Shown here: positions 39,599-48,209 of the stretch, in pieces
How positions within the stretch are numbered: the first letter of the stretch is position 1
Layout: the number at the start of each line of letters is the position of its first letter
NCBI GenBank assembly: GCA_002336815.1
Contig: DDEU01000056.1
Coordinates: 1-64,000 of the forward strand
DNA from: Chitinophagaceae bacterium UBA1946
GTDB lineage: Bacteria; Bacteroidota; Bacteroidia; Chitinophagales; Chitinophagaceae
Length of the DNA stretch: 64,000 nucleotides
Direction: 5' to 3'
Made by a program: the position numbers and the translations under genes
The notes under the pieces: generated by a model
Seen by the model: only the letters and a program-made list of their open reading frames with translations
The model's database searches: none
Told to the model about the DNA's origin: nothing

Positions 39599-40529
39599 GA
39601 AAGCAGCATTTGAGTTTAAACAGCAAACCGGTTTTTACAGCGGCAAAGTAAGAGATGTGTACAGTATTGCAGACAGGTGGCTGGTGATGATCGCAAGCAA
39701 CCGCATCTCTGCCTTTGACGTGATACTTCCTGAACCCATTCCACACAAAGGACAAGTATTAAATCAAATTGCTGCATACATGCTGCGTGCCAGCAGTGAT
39801 ATTTGCCCCAACTGGCTGTTAAGTACACCTACCGGCAACAGTAGTATCGGAAAAAAATGTACGCCGTTCAAAGTTGAAATGGTGATAAGGGGCAATTTAA
39901 CCGGGCACTCGTGGCGCACGTATCAAAGTGGCAACAAAGTGCTGTGTGGGGTAACGATGCCGGACGGCATGAAGGAGAACGATTTTTTCCCGGAACCAAT
40001 CATTACACCTACTACAAAAGCAAGTGCAGGGCATGATGAAGACATCAGCAAAGAAGCTATTATAGAACAGGGTATCGTAAGCGCTGAAGACTATGCGGTG
40101 ATTGAAAGTTATACCCGCCGGCTTTTTGCAAGAGGCAAACAACTGGCTGTAAAGCAGGGATTGATACTGGTGGATACCAAATACGAGTTTGGAAAAATTG
40201 ATGAAACCATTTACCTGATGGACGAAATTCATACGCCCGATTCATCCAGGTATTTTTATGCCGATGGATTTGAAGAGCGGCAGGCGACCGGTGAAAAGCA
40301 ACTACAACTGAGTAAAGAGTTTGTGAGGGAATGGCTGATCGCCAACAATTTTATGGGCAAAGAAGGCCAGGAAGTACCGGCGATGAGCAAAGAGTGGATT
40401 GCGACTATTAGTGACCGTTATATTGAGCTGTACGAAAAGGTGATCGGGGAAAAATTTGTGCCGGTTGAATACAGCGACGAAGAACTGTTCACAATCATCT
40501 CTGCCGGGCTCGAAAAGCTGGAACATTAA
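39597..40529 (+). CDS. purC: phosphoribosylaminoimidazole-succinocarboxamide synthase
   Basis: A 310-residue SAICAR synthase, which joins CAIR and aspartate using ATP in step 8 of purine synthesis in the cytosol. Family motifs are visible in order: GKVRDVY (ATP loop, about residues 16-22), SNRISAFDVILPEPIPHKG, VIRGNLTGHSWR, TPTTKA, GLILVDTKYEFG, DEIHTPDSSRY and QLSKEFVREWL. Its length matches the longer form (about 300 residues) found in many Bacteroidota rather than the 237-residue E. coli enzyme. The start at 39597 gives the usual short lead before the first beta strand. It is monocistronic as far as can be seen: divergent from the TonB receptor and 167 bases before an unrelated peptidase gene. 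Confidence 0.96.
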   Translation: MKAAFEFKQQTGFYSGKVRDVYSIADRWLVMIASNRISAFDVILPEPIPHKGQVLNQIAAYMLRASSDICPNWLLSTPTGNSSIGKKCTPFKVEMVIRGNLTGHSWRTYQSGNKVLCGVTMPDGMKENDFFPEPIITPTTKASAGHDEDISKEAIIEQGIVSAEDYAVIESYTRRLFARGKQLAVKQGLILVDTKYEFGKIDETIYLMDEIHTPDSSRYFYADGFEERQATGEKQLQLSKEFVREWLIANNFMGKEGQEVPAMSKEWIATISDRYIELYEKVIGEKFVPVEYSDEELFTIISAGLEKLEH

Positions 40530-40696
40530 GAAGCCTGCTGCCACAGCCATTTCATTTATGTGTGGCGCCGGAAACAATGGAAATATTTATTATGTATCAA
40601 TATATCCCTATCTTTAGTTCCCTCTTTTAGCAATCCAATACTCCATTAAAACCAGCCCCCTTTCATTAACCAGATTGATCACAAAATTTAAGGGCA

Positions 40697-42715
40697 ATGC
40701 GTTACTTGCTGTTAACGGGATGCTTATTTTTTTCTATTGCCTGTATGGCACAGAAGAAAATGGATATCCTTTCTTCCAATATTGATAAGACGGTTTCGCC
40801 GTCGGACAACTTTTTTTTATATGCCAATGGTGGCTGGATCAAACGTACACCAATACCGGCCAGCGAAAGCAACTGGGGCATCGGCAAAATTGTGCAGGAA
40901 GAAATCTACCAACGCATTCTTGGCATCAACAGGCAGGCTGCCCAAACAAAGGCGGCTATTGGCAGTAACACGCAAAAGATCGGCGATTTCTGGAAGGCGG
41001 CCATGGACACAACTGCCATCAACCGTACCGGCCTTGCAGCATTAAAAAATCACCTGAAAAAAATTGACAGGATATCTTCTGCCAGTGAGCTCACCGCCAT
41101 TGCAGCCTCCTTTCATATAGACGGGATCAACTGCTTTTTTAACGGCCAGGCAATGCAGGATGGCCGCAACAGCAACCTGATCGTATACAAGATGGAGCAG
41201 GGCGGTCTTGGGTTACCGAACAGGGAATATTATTTTAAAACCGATGACCGAACAGCCGGTATAAGGACAGCGTATAAAAATTATATGGTGCTCACTTTTG
41301 TACAGCTTGGGATGAGCCCTGCATTTGCAGAGAAGTGTATGACAGATGTGTTTGAACTGGAAACAAGGCTTGCTGCCGCCAGTAGAAAACTGGAAGACCT
41401 GAGAGATCCGTACAGCAACTACAACAAAATGACCATCCCTCAACTGGATGACCTGTGCAACACTTTTTACTGGAACGAATATTCAAAAAAGATTGGTATA
41501 GAAAATACACTGGATTCAATTGTAGTAGGGCAACCTGAATTTTTTACCGCCCTTGGAAATGAAATCAAGAATACTGAAATGCCGGTATGGAAGAACTATT
41601 TAAAATTTCATTTGGTACAATCCTTTGCCAGCTATTTAGACAGCACCACTTACAGCAATGCTTTTAATTTCCGTAAGCTGCTTACGGGCGCAAAGGAACC
41701 GAGGCCAAGGTGGAAAAGAGTGCTGGATGCGGAGGAGAGGGCAATGGGCGAATTGCTGGGCCAGTTATTCGTGAAAGAGTATTTTAACCAGGCTGCCAAA
41801 GAACGTTACAGCGCCCTGGTAGAAGCTATCAGGAACGCCTATGCGGAAAGGATCAGGAATCTTCCGTGGTTAACGGAAGCCACCAAACAAAAAGCGCTGG
41901 ATAAACTTGCCAAACTGAGAAAAAAAGTAGGCTATCCTGACAAATGGAAAAACTACAGTTCGCTTGAAGTAAGTGACGGATCGTATCTCAACAATATCAT
42001 CAGCGCCAATATTTTTGAACACTATTACAATGTAAAAAAATTAGGCAAACCGGCAGACCGTGATGAATGGGAAATGACCCCTCAAACTTACAATGCCTAC
42101 TATAATCCCGGCAACAATGAAATTGTGTTACCAGCCGGTATTTTTGCCGTACCGGGCATGAAGGATGAAGAACTGGATGATGCTTTTGTATACGGTTATG
42201 CAGCGGCCAGCACCATCGGCCACGAGATGATCCATGGTTTTGATGACCAGGGAAGACAGTATGATGCTGCCGGCAACCTGAACGACTGGTGGACAAAGGG
42301 AGATGCTGCAGCATTTACCGAAAGGGCTCAGAGTATTATCGGGCAGTTCAATGAATTTATTCCGGTTGACACCCTGCACATCAACGGGGATGCCACGCAG
42401 GGAGAAAACATTGCAGATATGGGAGGCTTACTGTTAGGCTTAGACGCTTTTAAAAAAACAGCCCAATACAGGCAGGGCAAGATTACCGGCGGGCAGCATC
42501 CATTGCAGCGATATTTCCTGGCTTATGCCTATAGCTGGATGTGGCAGGAAAAAAAAGAGCGCCTCGCTATGCAGGTAATGACCGATACGCATGCGCCGGC
42601 AATGGAAAGGGTGAATGGACCGTTGGTAAATATTGCCGAATTTTACGAAGCCTTTGCTGTAAAAAATGGCGCTAAAATGTACAGGCCGGAAAAAGAGCGG
42701 GTGATGATTTGGTAA
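40697..42715 (+). CDS. M13 family zinc metallopeptidase (neprilysin/PepO-like)
   Basis: A 672-residue secreted or periplasmic peptidase of family M13. A signal peptide ends near residue 19 (ACMA|QKK). The N-terminal M13 domain starts at DNFFLYANGGWIKRTPIP. The catalytic domain has NEIVLPAGIF, the zinc motif HEMIH (near residue 510, in TIGHEMIHGFDDQG) and the third zinc ligand in GENIADMGGL (near 569). The C-terminus carries the family's NGPLVNIAEFYEAF and ends with ERVMIW, close to the CxxW type of end. M13 enzymes cleave short peptides. The length and all catalytic residues are normal. No partner gene is evident; the gene downstream encodes a membrane PH protein, 465 repeat-rich bases away. 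Confidence 0.95.
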   Translation: MRYLLLTGCLFFSIACMAQKKMDILSSNIDKTVSPSDNFFLYANGGWIKRTPIPASESNWGIGKIVQEEIYQRILGINRQAAQTKAAIGSNTQKIGDFWKAAMDTTAINRTGLAALKNHLKKIDRISSASELTAIAASFHIDGINCFFNGQAMQDGRNSNLIVYKMEQGGLGLPNREYYFKTDDRTAGIRTAYKNYMVLTFVQLGMSPAFAEKCMTDVFELETRLAAASRKLEDLRDPYSNYNKMTIPQLDDLCNTFYWNEYSKKIGIENTLDSIVVGQPEFFTALGNEIKNTEMPVWKNYLKFHLVQSFASYLDSTTYSNAFNFRKLLTGAKEPRPRWKRVLDAEERAMGELLGQLFVKEYFNQAAKERYSALVEAIRNAYAERIRNLPWLTEATKQKALDKLAKLRKKVGYPDKWKNYSSLEVSDGSYLNNIISANIFEHYYNVKKLGKPADRDEWEMTPQTYNAYYNPGNNEIVLPAGIFAVPGMKDEELDDAFVYGYAAASTIGHEMIHGFDDQGRQYDAAGNLNDWWTKGDAAAFTERAQSIIGQFNEFIPVDTLHINGDATQGENIADMGGLLLGLDAFKKTAQYRQGKITGGQHPLQRYFLAYAYSWMWQEKKERLAMQVMTDTHAPAMERVNGPLVNIAEFYEAFAVKNGAKMYRPEKERVMIW

Positions 42716-42725
42716 ATGGGTGATC

Positions 42726-42890
42726 GTGAATGGTCAATAGTGAATGGTGAATTGGGAATAAAGAGACTTTACACATAGGCAGGTTATCCAGCCAATTCAA
42801 CAATACAACAATTTTACAATGCAGCGACCGGCAAGATAACAAGCTAACAATCACCAACACCCCATAAAAATAATATGCGTACAACATTAA
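42726..42890 (+). repeat. leader/start-codon tandem repeat, copy 1
   Basis: A 165-base unit: a heptanucleotide track (GTGAATG type, 42726-42753), shared AT-rich sequence including ACAATGCAGCGACCGGC, then CCCATAAAA...ATATGCGTACAACATTAA. The ATG at 42875 opens a decoy frame MRTTLSEW that stops at 42901 inside the next copy. Confidence 0.85.
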
Positions 42891-43054
42891 GTGAATGGTG
42901 AATGGTGAATATTGAATGGTGAATAAGGAGATTTTACATGCAGGCTGACTTAACATTTAATACAACAATGCAACACTTTAACAATGCAGCGACCGGCGAT
43001 ATAACAGACTAACAATCACCAATACCCCATAAAACAATATGCGTACAACATTAA
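42891..43054 (+). repeat. leader/start-codon tandem repeat, copy 2
   Basis: A 164-base unit with the same order. Five heptamers lie at 42891-42925, then come ACAATGCAGCGACCGGC and the ATG at 43039. The decoy frame MRTTLSEL stops at 43065 in copy 3. Confidence 0.85.
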
Positions 43055-43196
43055 GTGAATTGTGAATAGTGAATAAGGATTTACAAATAGGCAGGCTGTT
43101 CATTCAATACAACAATTTAACAATGCAGCCATCCGGCAATATAACCAGGTAACAATCATCGATACCCCCCATAAAACAATATGCGTACAACATTAA
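43055..43196 (+). repeat. leader/start-codon tandem repeat, copy 3 (active start)
   Basis: A 142-base unit with three heptamers (43055-43075), the shared middle (ACAATGCAGCCATCCGGC) and ATGCGTACAACATTAA. Here the ATG at 43181 continues into the real gene (MRTTLKKEEK). The repeat therefore includes the true ribosome-binding region, the start codon and the first five codons. Confidence 0.85.
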
Positions 43197-43795
43197 AGAA
43201 AGAAGAAAAAATACTGATCATTATCAGGCAGCACTGGATAAGACTGGTCCTCCCCTTTTTTTTGTGGCTGCTTGCGGCCACCTTATTGATATGGCTGGCC
43301 AGCACAACAGGGTTTATTATTACCCTGGTTGCCGCCCTTTACCCGATGTACGAATACCTGAACTGGAAAAATAACCTGTGGTGTGTTACCAACCTGAGGG
43401 TAGTGGATGAGAGTGGCTTCTTTAGCCGTTACTCGAAAGAAAGTCCGCTTGACAAGATCAACAACGTGGAATACGACCAGACCGTTTGGGGTAGAATTTT
43501 TGGATTTGGCAGTGTAGATATTCAAACTGCTGCAGAACTCGGAGAAACCACTTATGAAATGATCCACCATCCTAAACTGCTGAAAGATACCATTACACAT
43601 GCACAGGAAGAATATAAAAAAATGCAGATCAGCAAACAGGCTGCCCAGCTAGCGGAGGCCATCGCAAGATCAGGCGTTGCAGCACAGCCTTCTCAACAAC
43701 TGATCGCCGATGAACTGCAGAAATTATTTAACCTCTACCAACAGGGAGCCATATCCCAGGAAGAATATCAAGCCCAGAAAAATAAACTGTTGTAA
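43181..43795 (+). CDS. membrane protein with bacterial PH domain and SHOCT tail
   Basis: A 204-residue protein. Two adjacent membrane helices (about residues 23-58) follow a basic start. A bacterial PH (bPH2, YdbS/YdbT-like) domain spans about 62-145, with NNLWCVTNLRVVDESGFF and FGFGSVDIQTAAE. A short coiled segment rich in Lys, Gln and Ala leads to a C-terminal SHOCT motif (LFNLYQQGAISQEEYQAQKN), usual in membrane-associated proteins of unknown role. It probably acts at the inner membrane; its function is not established. The start codon lies in the last of three tandem repeat units, two of which carry non-productive copies of the same start. Confidence 0.88.
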   Translation: MRTTLKKEEKILIIIRQHWIRLVLPFFLWLLAATLLIWLASTTGFIITLVAALYPMYEYLNWKNNLWCVTNLRVVDESGFFSRYSKESPLDKINNVEYDQTVWGRIFGFGSVDIQTAAELGETTYEMIHHPKLLKDTITHAQEEYKKMQISKQAAQLAEAIARSGVAAQPSQQLIADELQKLFNLYQQGAISQEEYQAQKNKLL

Positions 43796-44095
43796 AGAAG
43801 AAGCGTGTTTCAAAACCAGCGATCCATCACATTGAACAGACTGATTGCTGTGTCTCAAAAATCAAAATGAAAGCATTGATCCTGCAACAGCTTCTTTTAT
43901 CAATATTGCCAGATGTTTTGTTATCAGCATTTTTACAACCAATAAAAACGATGGCAAAGGAACTATGAAATGAGCAGGCGTTACTCAATGGCATCGATGT
44001 CCGTTAAAATATGCAACACCGAAGAAGAGATGATAGAGAAAAATGAACATCTTTTTTGACCGAACTTAAACACGGGTAGTTGTTGGCAGAATAAA
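43796..44095. other. convergent intergenic region
   Basis: This 300-base gap lies between the converging PH-SHOCT and M4 peptidase genes. I see no convincing ORF, terminator hairpin or repeat in it. Confidence 0.5.
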
Positions 44096-46072
44096 TCAAT
44101 GCAGCGTAAAAGAGCAATTGTCCTGTTTAATGGTAACAGAAGATAAACCTGTAGCAGAAAATACAACAGGTGCATTAAGCCCGACCACACTCACATCCCT
44201 GCCGGCCTTTAATACGATGTTACCATTTGTGGCACTTATACTGGTACCGCTGCAACCACTGCCTGAAGCATTTACTATTAAACTCCTGATGGCAGTTTTT
44301 TCATACACAGTCCCTGCAGTACTAACATTTGCGCAGCTCAAGGCAGAAACATATAATGGATGCAGAAGGTCGCCGCCTACAGCATACCAGCTAATGGCGG
44401 TTTGTATGGCCTCGTTGGAGCAAACACCGTACAGATCCTCTGCTGCCTGTATGGCACCATTACGGGCGTCAATATATTTGGAAGATGGGGTGATATAATA
44501 AACGAGGCTGCGGTAAGCGATATCCCTTGCTTTTATATTTGTAATGCCCGTAACAGTAAAAGTATCCAGGTTATCATTTCTCCCACTTCCTCCTTTTGCC
44601 AAAAGATAGAACCAATGGTTTTGAACGCCACTATTCGTGTGTACACCACAGTTATCCCCGGCAGCCTGCCCGGTACAGGTGTCTGTGTTAAACCAGTTAA
44701 TGCCCAGGTAAGTATCCGGCTGACCACCCTGTTTAGGATTCCAAAAACTCCTGATCGCTCCCCTGTCTTCTGCCACCAACCATGCTGAATTGGTTTCATT
44801 GGTACCCTCGGTCGTTTGTTCAATCATCTCTCCAAAAATATCAGCAAACGATTCGTTCAATCCCCCGATCTCCGCATAGTAAGCATTACCGGCTTCATCC
44901 TGGAAAACACCATGTGTAAACTCATGCCCCACGATATCAAGCGAATTCCAGTCATCCGTATCCTGCACGCCGGAAGGGCCAATGCCAAAATTGGCAGCAT
45001 TGCCAAAACAGCCCCAGCACGCATTCGCATAACTGCTCCCGTAAGTGCCATGATAGGCAGTCATTGTAGAACTGGCGGTACCATCCCAGCTTGTTCTTCC
45101 ATGATAAGTATTGTAGTAGTTGTAGGTTGACTGTATCCCGAACTGTGTTTGTCCCGGGCTGCGCAATGCTATCCCCGACCAGGTGTTAGCGTTACTTGAA
45201 AACTCCAGGCCGTTGGCAATTAAAGAGTCGTTGATAAGATCGACGGTATGCAGCGTATTGGTCTGGCAATCGTTGATAAGATTGTAACTGTTGGTTGATG
45301 AATTGAACTTTGTATAAATTGTTTGGCTGCCGTTAAACGTAGTGCCCGCTGTTCCCGGGTTACATTCATAGCCCAATTTGTAACTATTTTTTATTGTTCT
45401 GTCAAGCGCATCTACAAATATTTTTTTTGACTTGCCTGGTTCATTGATGTAAATGTCAAACATCCAGCCCAGTGAATAATCGGTTGTAAGTAATTCTTCA
45501 TTTCTTGTAGCAGGATAAATACATAATTTTCCCTTCGGGAAAAAAGTAGCTGCAGGATTGTTCTCCTGCTGCTGTTTCATTTTTTCAAATGCCGGCATCA
45601 GCCACAGGTATTTTGAAGATGGCAAAAACGACAATGCTTTTTGCAGGGCATCTGGCTCTGTGATGGCGGGATAGGATGACAATGTTATGTTGCGGATGAT
45701 ATTTCCATTTACCAGGTAAACAATATTACCCGGCCGGCTATGAATGATCATCATACTGCCTTCTACAGGGATGCCCTTGTAGTATTGCCTGTACTTTGAA
45801 TGGGTAATTCCAAACCTGTCAGTAACTTTCTTTTCCAACCTCATTTCATCATTGGGTGTAAGGCCGAATACCGCAGCATACTGTTTGAAAACCTCTGCTT
45901 CATGTACCTGCTTCTCTTCCCTGAAAAAATACCAGCCCGGTTCACTGTTTGATTTCAAAATATCACCAGCATTCGCTGGTTTGTATTTCCTGTTGTTCTG
46001 GGCATGGCAGCAAACTGACACTGCACACAATGCAGCAACAGCGATCAAATATTTTATATTATTGCCAGTCAT
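44096..46072 (-). CDS. M4 family zinc metallopeptidase (thermolysin-like)
   Basis: A secreted thermolysin-family protease of about 658 residues. A signal peptide ends at CHA|QNN. An FTP/PepSY-type propeptide follows (about 55-220, RFGITHSKYRQYYKGIPVEG). The catalytic domain contains the zinc motif HEFTH near residue 383 (in DIVGHEFTHGVFQDEAG) and the third ligand Glu in GGLNESFADIFGE; the C-terminal M4 segment has NSGVQNHWFYLLAKGG. The last 70 residues are a short Gly/Ser-rich beta segment, not a recognisable T9SS domain. The longest frame starts at 46081; the ATG at 46072 (MTGNN) puts the signal peptide nearer the start. The upstream fibre-like gene ends at 46085, so the two form an operon; processing of the surface fibre by the protease is inference. 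Confidence 0.93.
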   Translation of the reverse strand: MTGNNIKYLIAVAALCAVSVCCHAQNNRKYKPANAGDILKSNSEPGWYFFREEKQVHEAEVFKQYAAVFGLTPNDEMRLEKKVTDRFGITHSKYRQYYKGIPVEGSMMIIHSRPGNIVYLVNGNIIRNITLSSYPAITEPDALQKALSFLPSSKYLWLMPAFEKMKQQQENNPAATFFPKGKLCIYPATRNEELLTTDYSLGWMFDIYINEPGKSKKIFVDALDRTIKNSYKLGYECNPGTAGTTFNGSQTIYTKFNSSTNSYNLINDCQTNTLHTVDLINDSLIANGLEFSSNANTWSGIALRSPGQTQFGIQSTYNYYNTYHGRTSWDGTASSTMTAYHGTYGSSYANACWGCFGNAANFGIGPSGVQDTDDWNSLDIVGHEFTHGVFQDEAGNAYYAEIGGLNESFADIFGEMIEQTTEGTNETNSAWLVAEDRGAIRSFWNPKQGGQPDTYLGINWFNTDTCTGQAAGDNCGVHTNSGVQNHWFYLLAKGGSGRNDNLDTFTVTGITNIKARDIAYRSLVYYITPSSKYIDARNGAIQAAEDLYGVCSNEAIQTAISWYAVGGDLLHPLYVSALSCANVSTAGTVYEKTAIRSLIVNASGSGCSGTSISATNGNIVLKAGRDVSVVGLNAPVVFSATGLSSVTIKQDNCSFTLH

Positions 46073-46084
46073 GGTGTACAAGAT

Positions 46085-48046
46085 TTAGTTTTTCTTTTTT
46101 AATGCTTCCACCTGCTTTTGTAATTCGATCACATACAACGTAAGCTCTTCCACTTTTTCAACCAACTTGCGTTGTGTGTCACCAATGTCTGCACCTGCCT
46201 TTTCTATTTCAGCTGCTTTATTAAATCCAGGCAGGTGGTTGTTCGTTTTGATAAACTGCTCCAGTTGAGGTAGTGGCATCAATTGATAGTTGCCGGCAAA
46301 AACATAATCCGGCCAGGCGGCTCTCAACTGCACCCTTACCTCTTCTGCAATTATCTTTCCTGCCACATTAACTTTAAAGCCTGCTGCTTTTTGAGCCGTG
46401 CCAATCATGATGGATCCATCAGTTACGTCCATTAAAAAATTCCATCCAACACCCGAGCCATAAAAACCCATGGTATTGTTATCGTTGGTGCCAATAAAAC
46501 TTCGCAGTGCAGTGGTAGTGCCATCTAACCAGATACCGGCGGTATTATTTGCACCGATATGCCGCAGGCGTATCCTGCCAGTTAGATCTAATGGAAATGC
46601 AGGATTTGAGTTTCCAATTCCTACGCTGCCGTTGCCTTTGATGCGCATTTTTTCAGAGAAGCCATTGGTAAAGTTGTCGTAGCCAAAAGTGATGTCAGCA
46701 TTGCTGTTGTCGGAATGCATCCGGAGTTCATTTCCAAAAACACCAAAGCCTGCATCACCGGTGGCGCCGGGATAAAGAGATATTTTCTTTTCTAAAACAG
46801 CCGGAAAAGACAATGGTCTTGTTGGTGTTTGTGTTCCTATTCCTACATTACCCGTTGTAACAATCGACGCCGAACCGCCGCCCACTTTTACGGCTGGTAC
46901 CGCCGTATTAAATGCAATCGCATTGATAGCAGATCCATTTGTTGACAAGGCGTATACTGCATCACCGGCTCCTGCATTAAAAAATTTTACTGCATCGTCT
47001 GCAGTATTGGCGGCTACAGATAATTTATTAGCGGGTGTTGCAATACCGATACCAACATTGCCGCCATTTTCTGCAAGCCGTATGTTGCCTGTTCCCTGGT
47101 CGTTGATGATAACCTGTGAGCTAGCTTTTCCACCGCGGATGTAAGTTTCTTCAGTGCTGCTGTAATTAAAATGAGAAGAATAAGTGGTGCCATCAAACTG
47201 TGCAGTACCACCCACGGTGCCGGCACCTTTGCCAACATGCAGCGTAGCCAGCGGATTGGCAGCAGCGATACCGGTGTTCCCATTGGCCAACACTACCACC
47301 CGATCTACCAATGGCATTGAAGTGCCTGCACCGGTAATGCTTGTTGCTGAACTGGAAAGATAGATTCGCCCGGTGGAAGGATCCTGACCAAGCGCAGAAC
47401 CAAATCCTGTGCTGATCGCCTTGCTGCCGGCGTTGTAATAATAGTTAAAGCCAATGCTTGGAAGATTGTTCATCACTGATACGCCGCCCGTATTATCGCC
47501 AAACATGGCAGATACTGCACCAACGGTACCCCTAACCACCAGTTTGCCCAGCGTAGGGTTATCTGATAAGCCAGCCGGTAAACCAATACCGGTATTGCCA
47601 CCGGTCATGTTCAGTTTATTATTGCCGGCGCCTGTAGTAAGAGCGGCACCCACATTATTGGTAAAATAAACAGCATCGCCAAATGTGGTAGTATGGGTGA
47701 TGGAAAACTCTGCTCCTCCCACTGTGCTGGCAGTGCCCGAATAGGGCAAGGTAAAAGCAGCACCGCCGCCAGTTGTTGCGTCCGTTATTTTTTGCCAGGC
47801 GCTGTTCTTTCGTAAATATAAAAATCCATCGGTGGTATTGAAAATAACCAAACCATCCGGCGCAGTAGTAAGTGCGGTGATTTGACTGGCAGTTAATTTG
47901 GGCAGTAACAAACCTTTGTTGGTGCCACCATCCAGTTCCAGTACTGCATTGGCATTGGGCGTACCTGGAGAACCGATCTTCACCTGGGCCCTAAGTTGCA
48001 TCGCTGCATTTAGAAAAAACAAAATCACTAGTAAATACTTTCTCAT
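46085..48046 (-). CDS. fibre-like surface protein with coiled-coil C-terminus
   Basis: A 653-residue secreted protein with a signal peptide (cleavage LRA|QVKIG). The opening, VKIGSPGTPNANAVLELDGG followed by GLLLPKLT and DGLVIFNT, is typical of Bacteroidota fibre-like proteins. The body has repeated NVGIGTxTP units (for example VGIGTQTP, VGIGIATP, TGIAAANP). The C-terminus resembles the region before intramolecular chaperone (peptidase S74-like) tails: EVRVQLRAAWPDYVF, the HLPGF motif, then a heptad-rich helix VEELTLYVIELQKQVEALKK. This suggests trimeric fibres at the surface; no S74 catalytic Ser-Lys pair could be identified. It is the first gene of an operon with the M4 peptidase and is divergent from the histidine kinase gene. 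Confidence 0.85.
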   Translation of the reverse strand: MRKYLLVILFFLNAAMQLRAQVKIGSPGTPNANAVLELDGGTNKGLLLPKLTASQITALTTAPDGLVIFNTTDGFLYLRKNSAWQKITDATTGGGAAFTLPYSGTASTVGGAEFSITHTTTFGDAVYFTNNVGAALTTGAGNNKLNMTGGNTGIGLPAGLSDNPTLGKLVVRGTVGAVSAMFGDNTGGVSVMNNLPSIGFNYYYNAGSKAISTGFGSALGQDPSTGRIYLSSSATSITGAGTSMPLVDRVVVLANGNTGIAAANPLATLHVGKGAGTVGGTAQFDGTTYSSHFNYSSTEETYIRGGKASSQVIINDQGTGNIRLAENGGNVGIGIATPANKLSVAANTADDAVKFFNAGAGDAVYALSTNGSAINAIAFNTAVPAVKVGGGSASIVTTGNVGIGTQTPTRPLSFPAVLEKKISLYPGATGDAGFGVFGNELRMHSDNSNADITFGYDNFTNGFSEKMRIKGNGSVGIGNSNPAFPLDLTGRIRLRHIGANNTAGIWLDGTTTALRSFIGTNDNNTMGFYGSGVGWNFLMDVTDGSIMIGTAQKAAGFKVNVAGKIIAEEVRVQLRAAWPDYVFAGNYQLMPLPQLEQFIKTNNHLPGFNKAAEIEKAGADIGDTQRKLVEKVEELTLYVIELQKQVEALKKKN

Positions 48047-48209
48047 AAAATTTATTTTAATAAACTGAACTGATGCATGTAAGTTTCGGAAGAAAAAAGT
48101 CTAAAGAATTCTATGGGTATTCGTCATCTCAATTTCATGCCCATGATCTTACTACAAATTGACAACATTTGACCGCCGGCAACAATACCACAAGAGGGTG
48201 AAAAACAGA

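Noticed and set aside
42875..43065. Short ORFs MRTTLSEW and MRTTLSEL as genes
   Set aside because: They are duplicated start regions of the downstream gene with immediate stops, so they are described as repeats rather than genes.
42726..43196. Possible CRISPR array from the spaced repeats
   Set aside because: There are only three long units of about 150 bases that diverge internally; no short identical repeats with unique spacers of even length and no cas genes.
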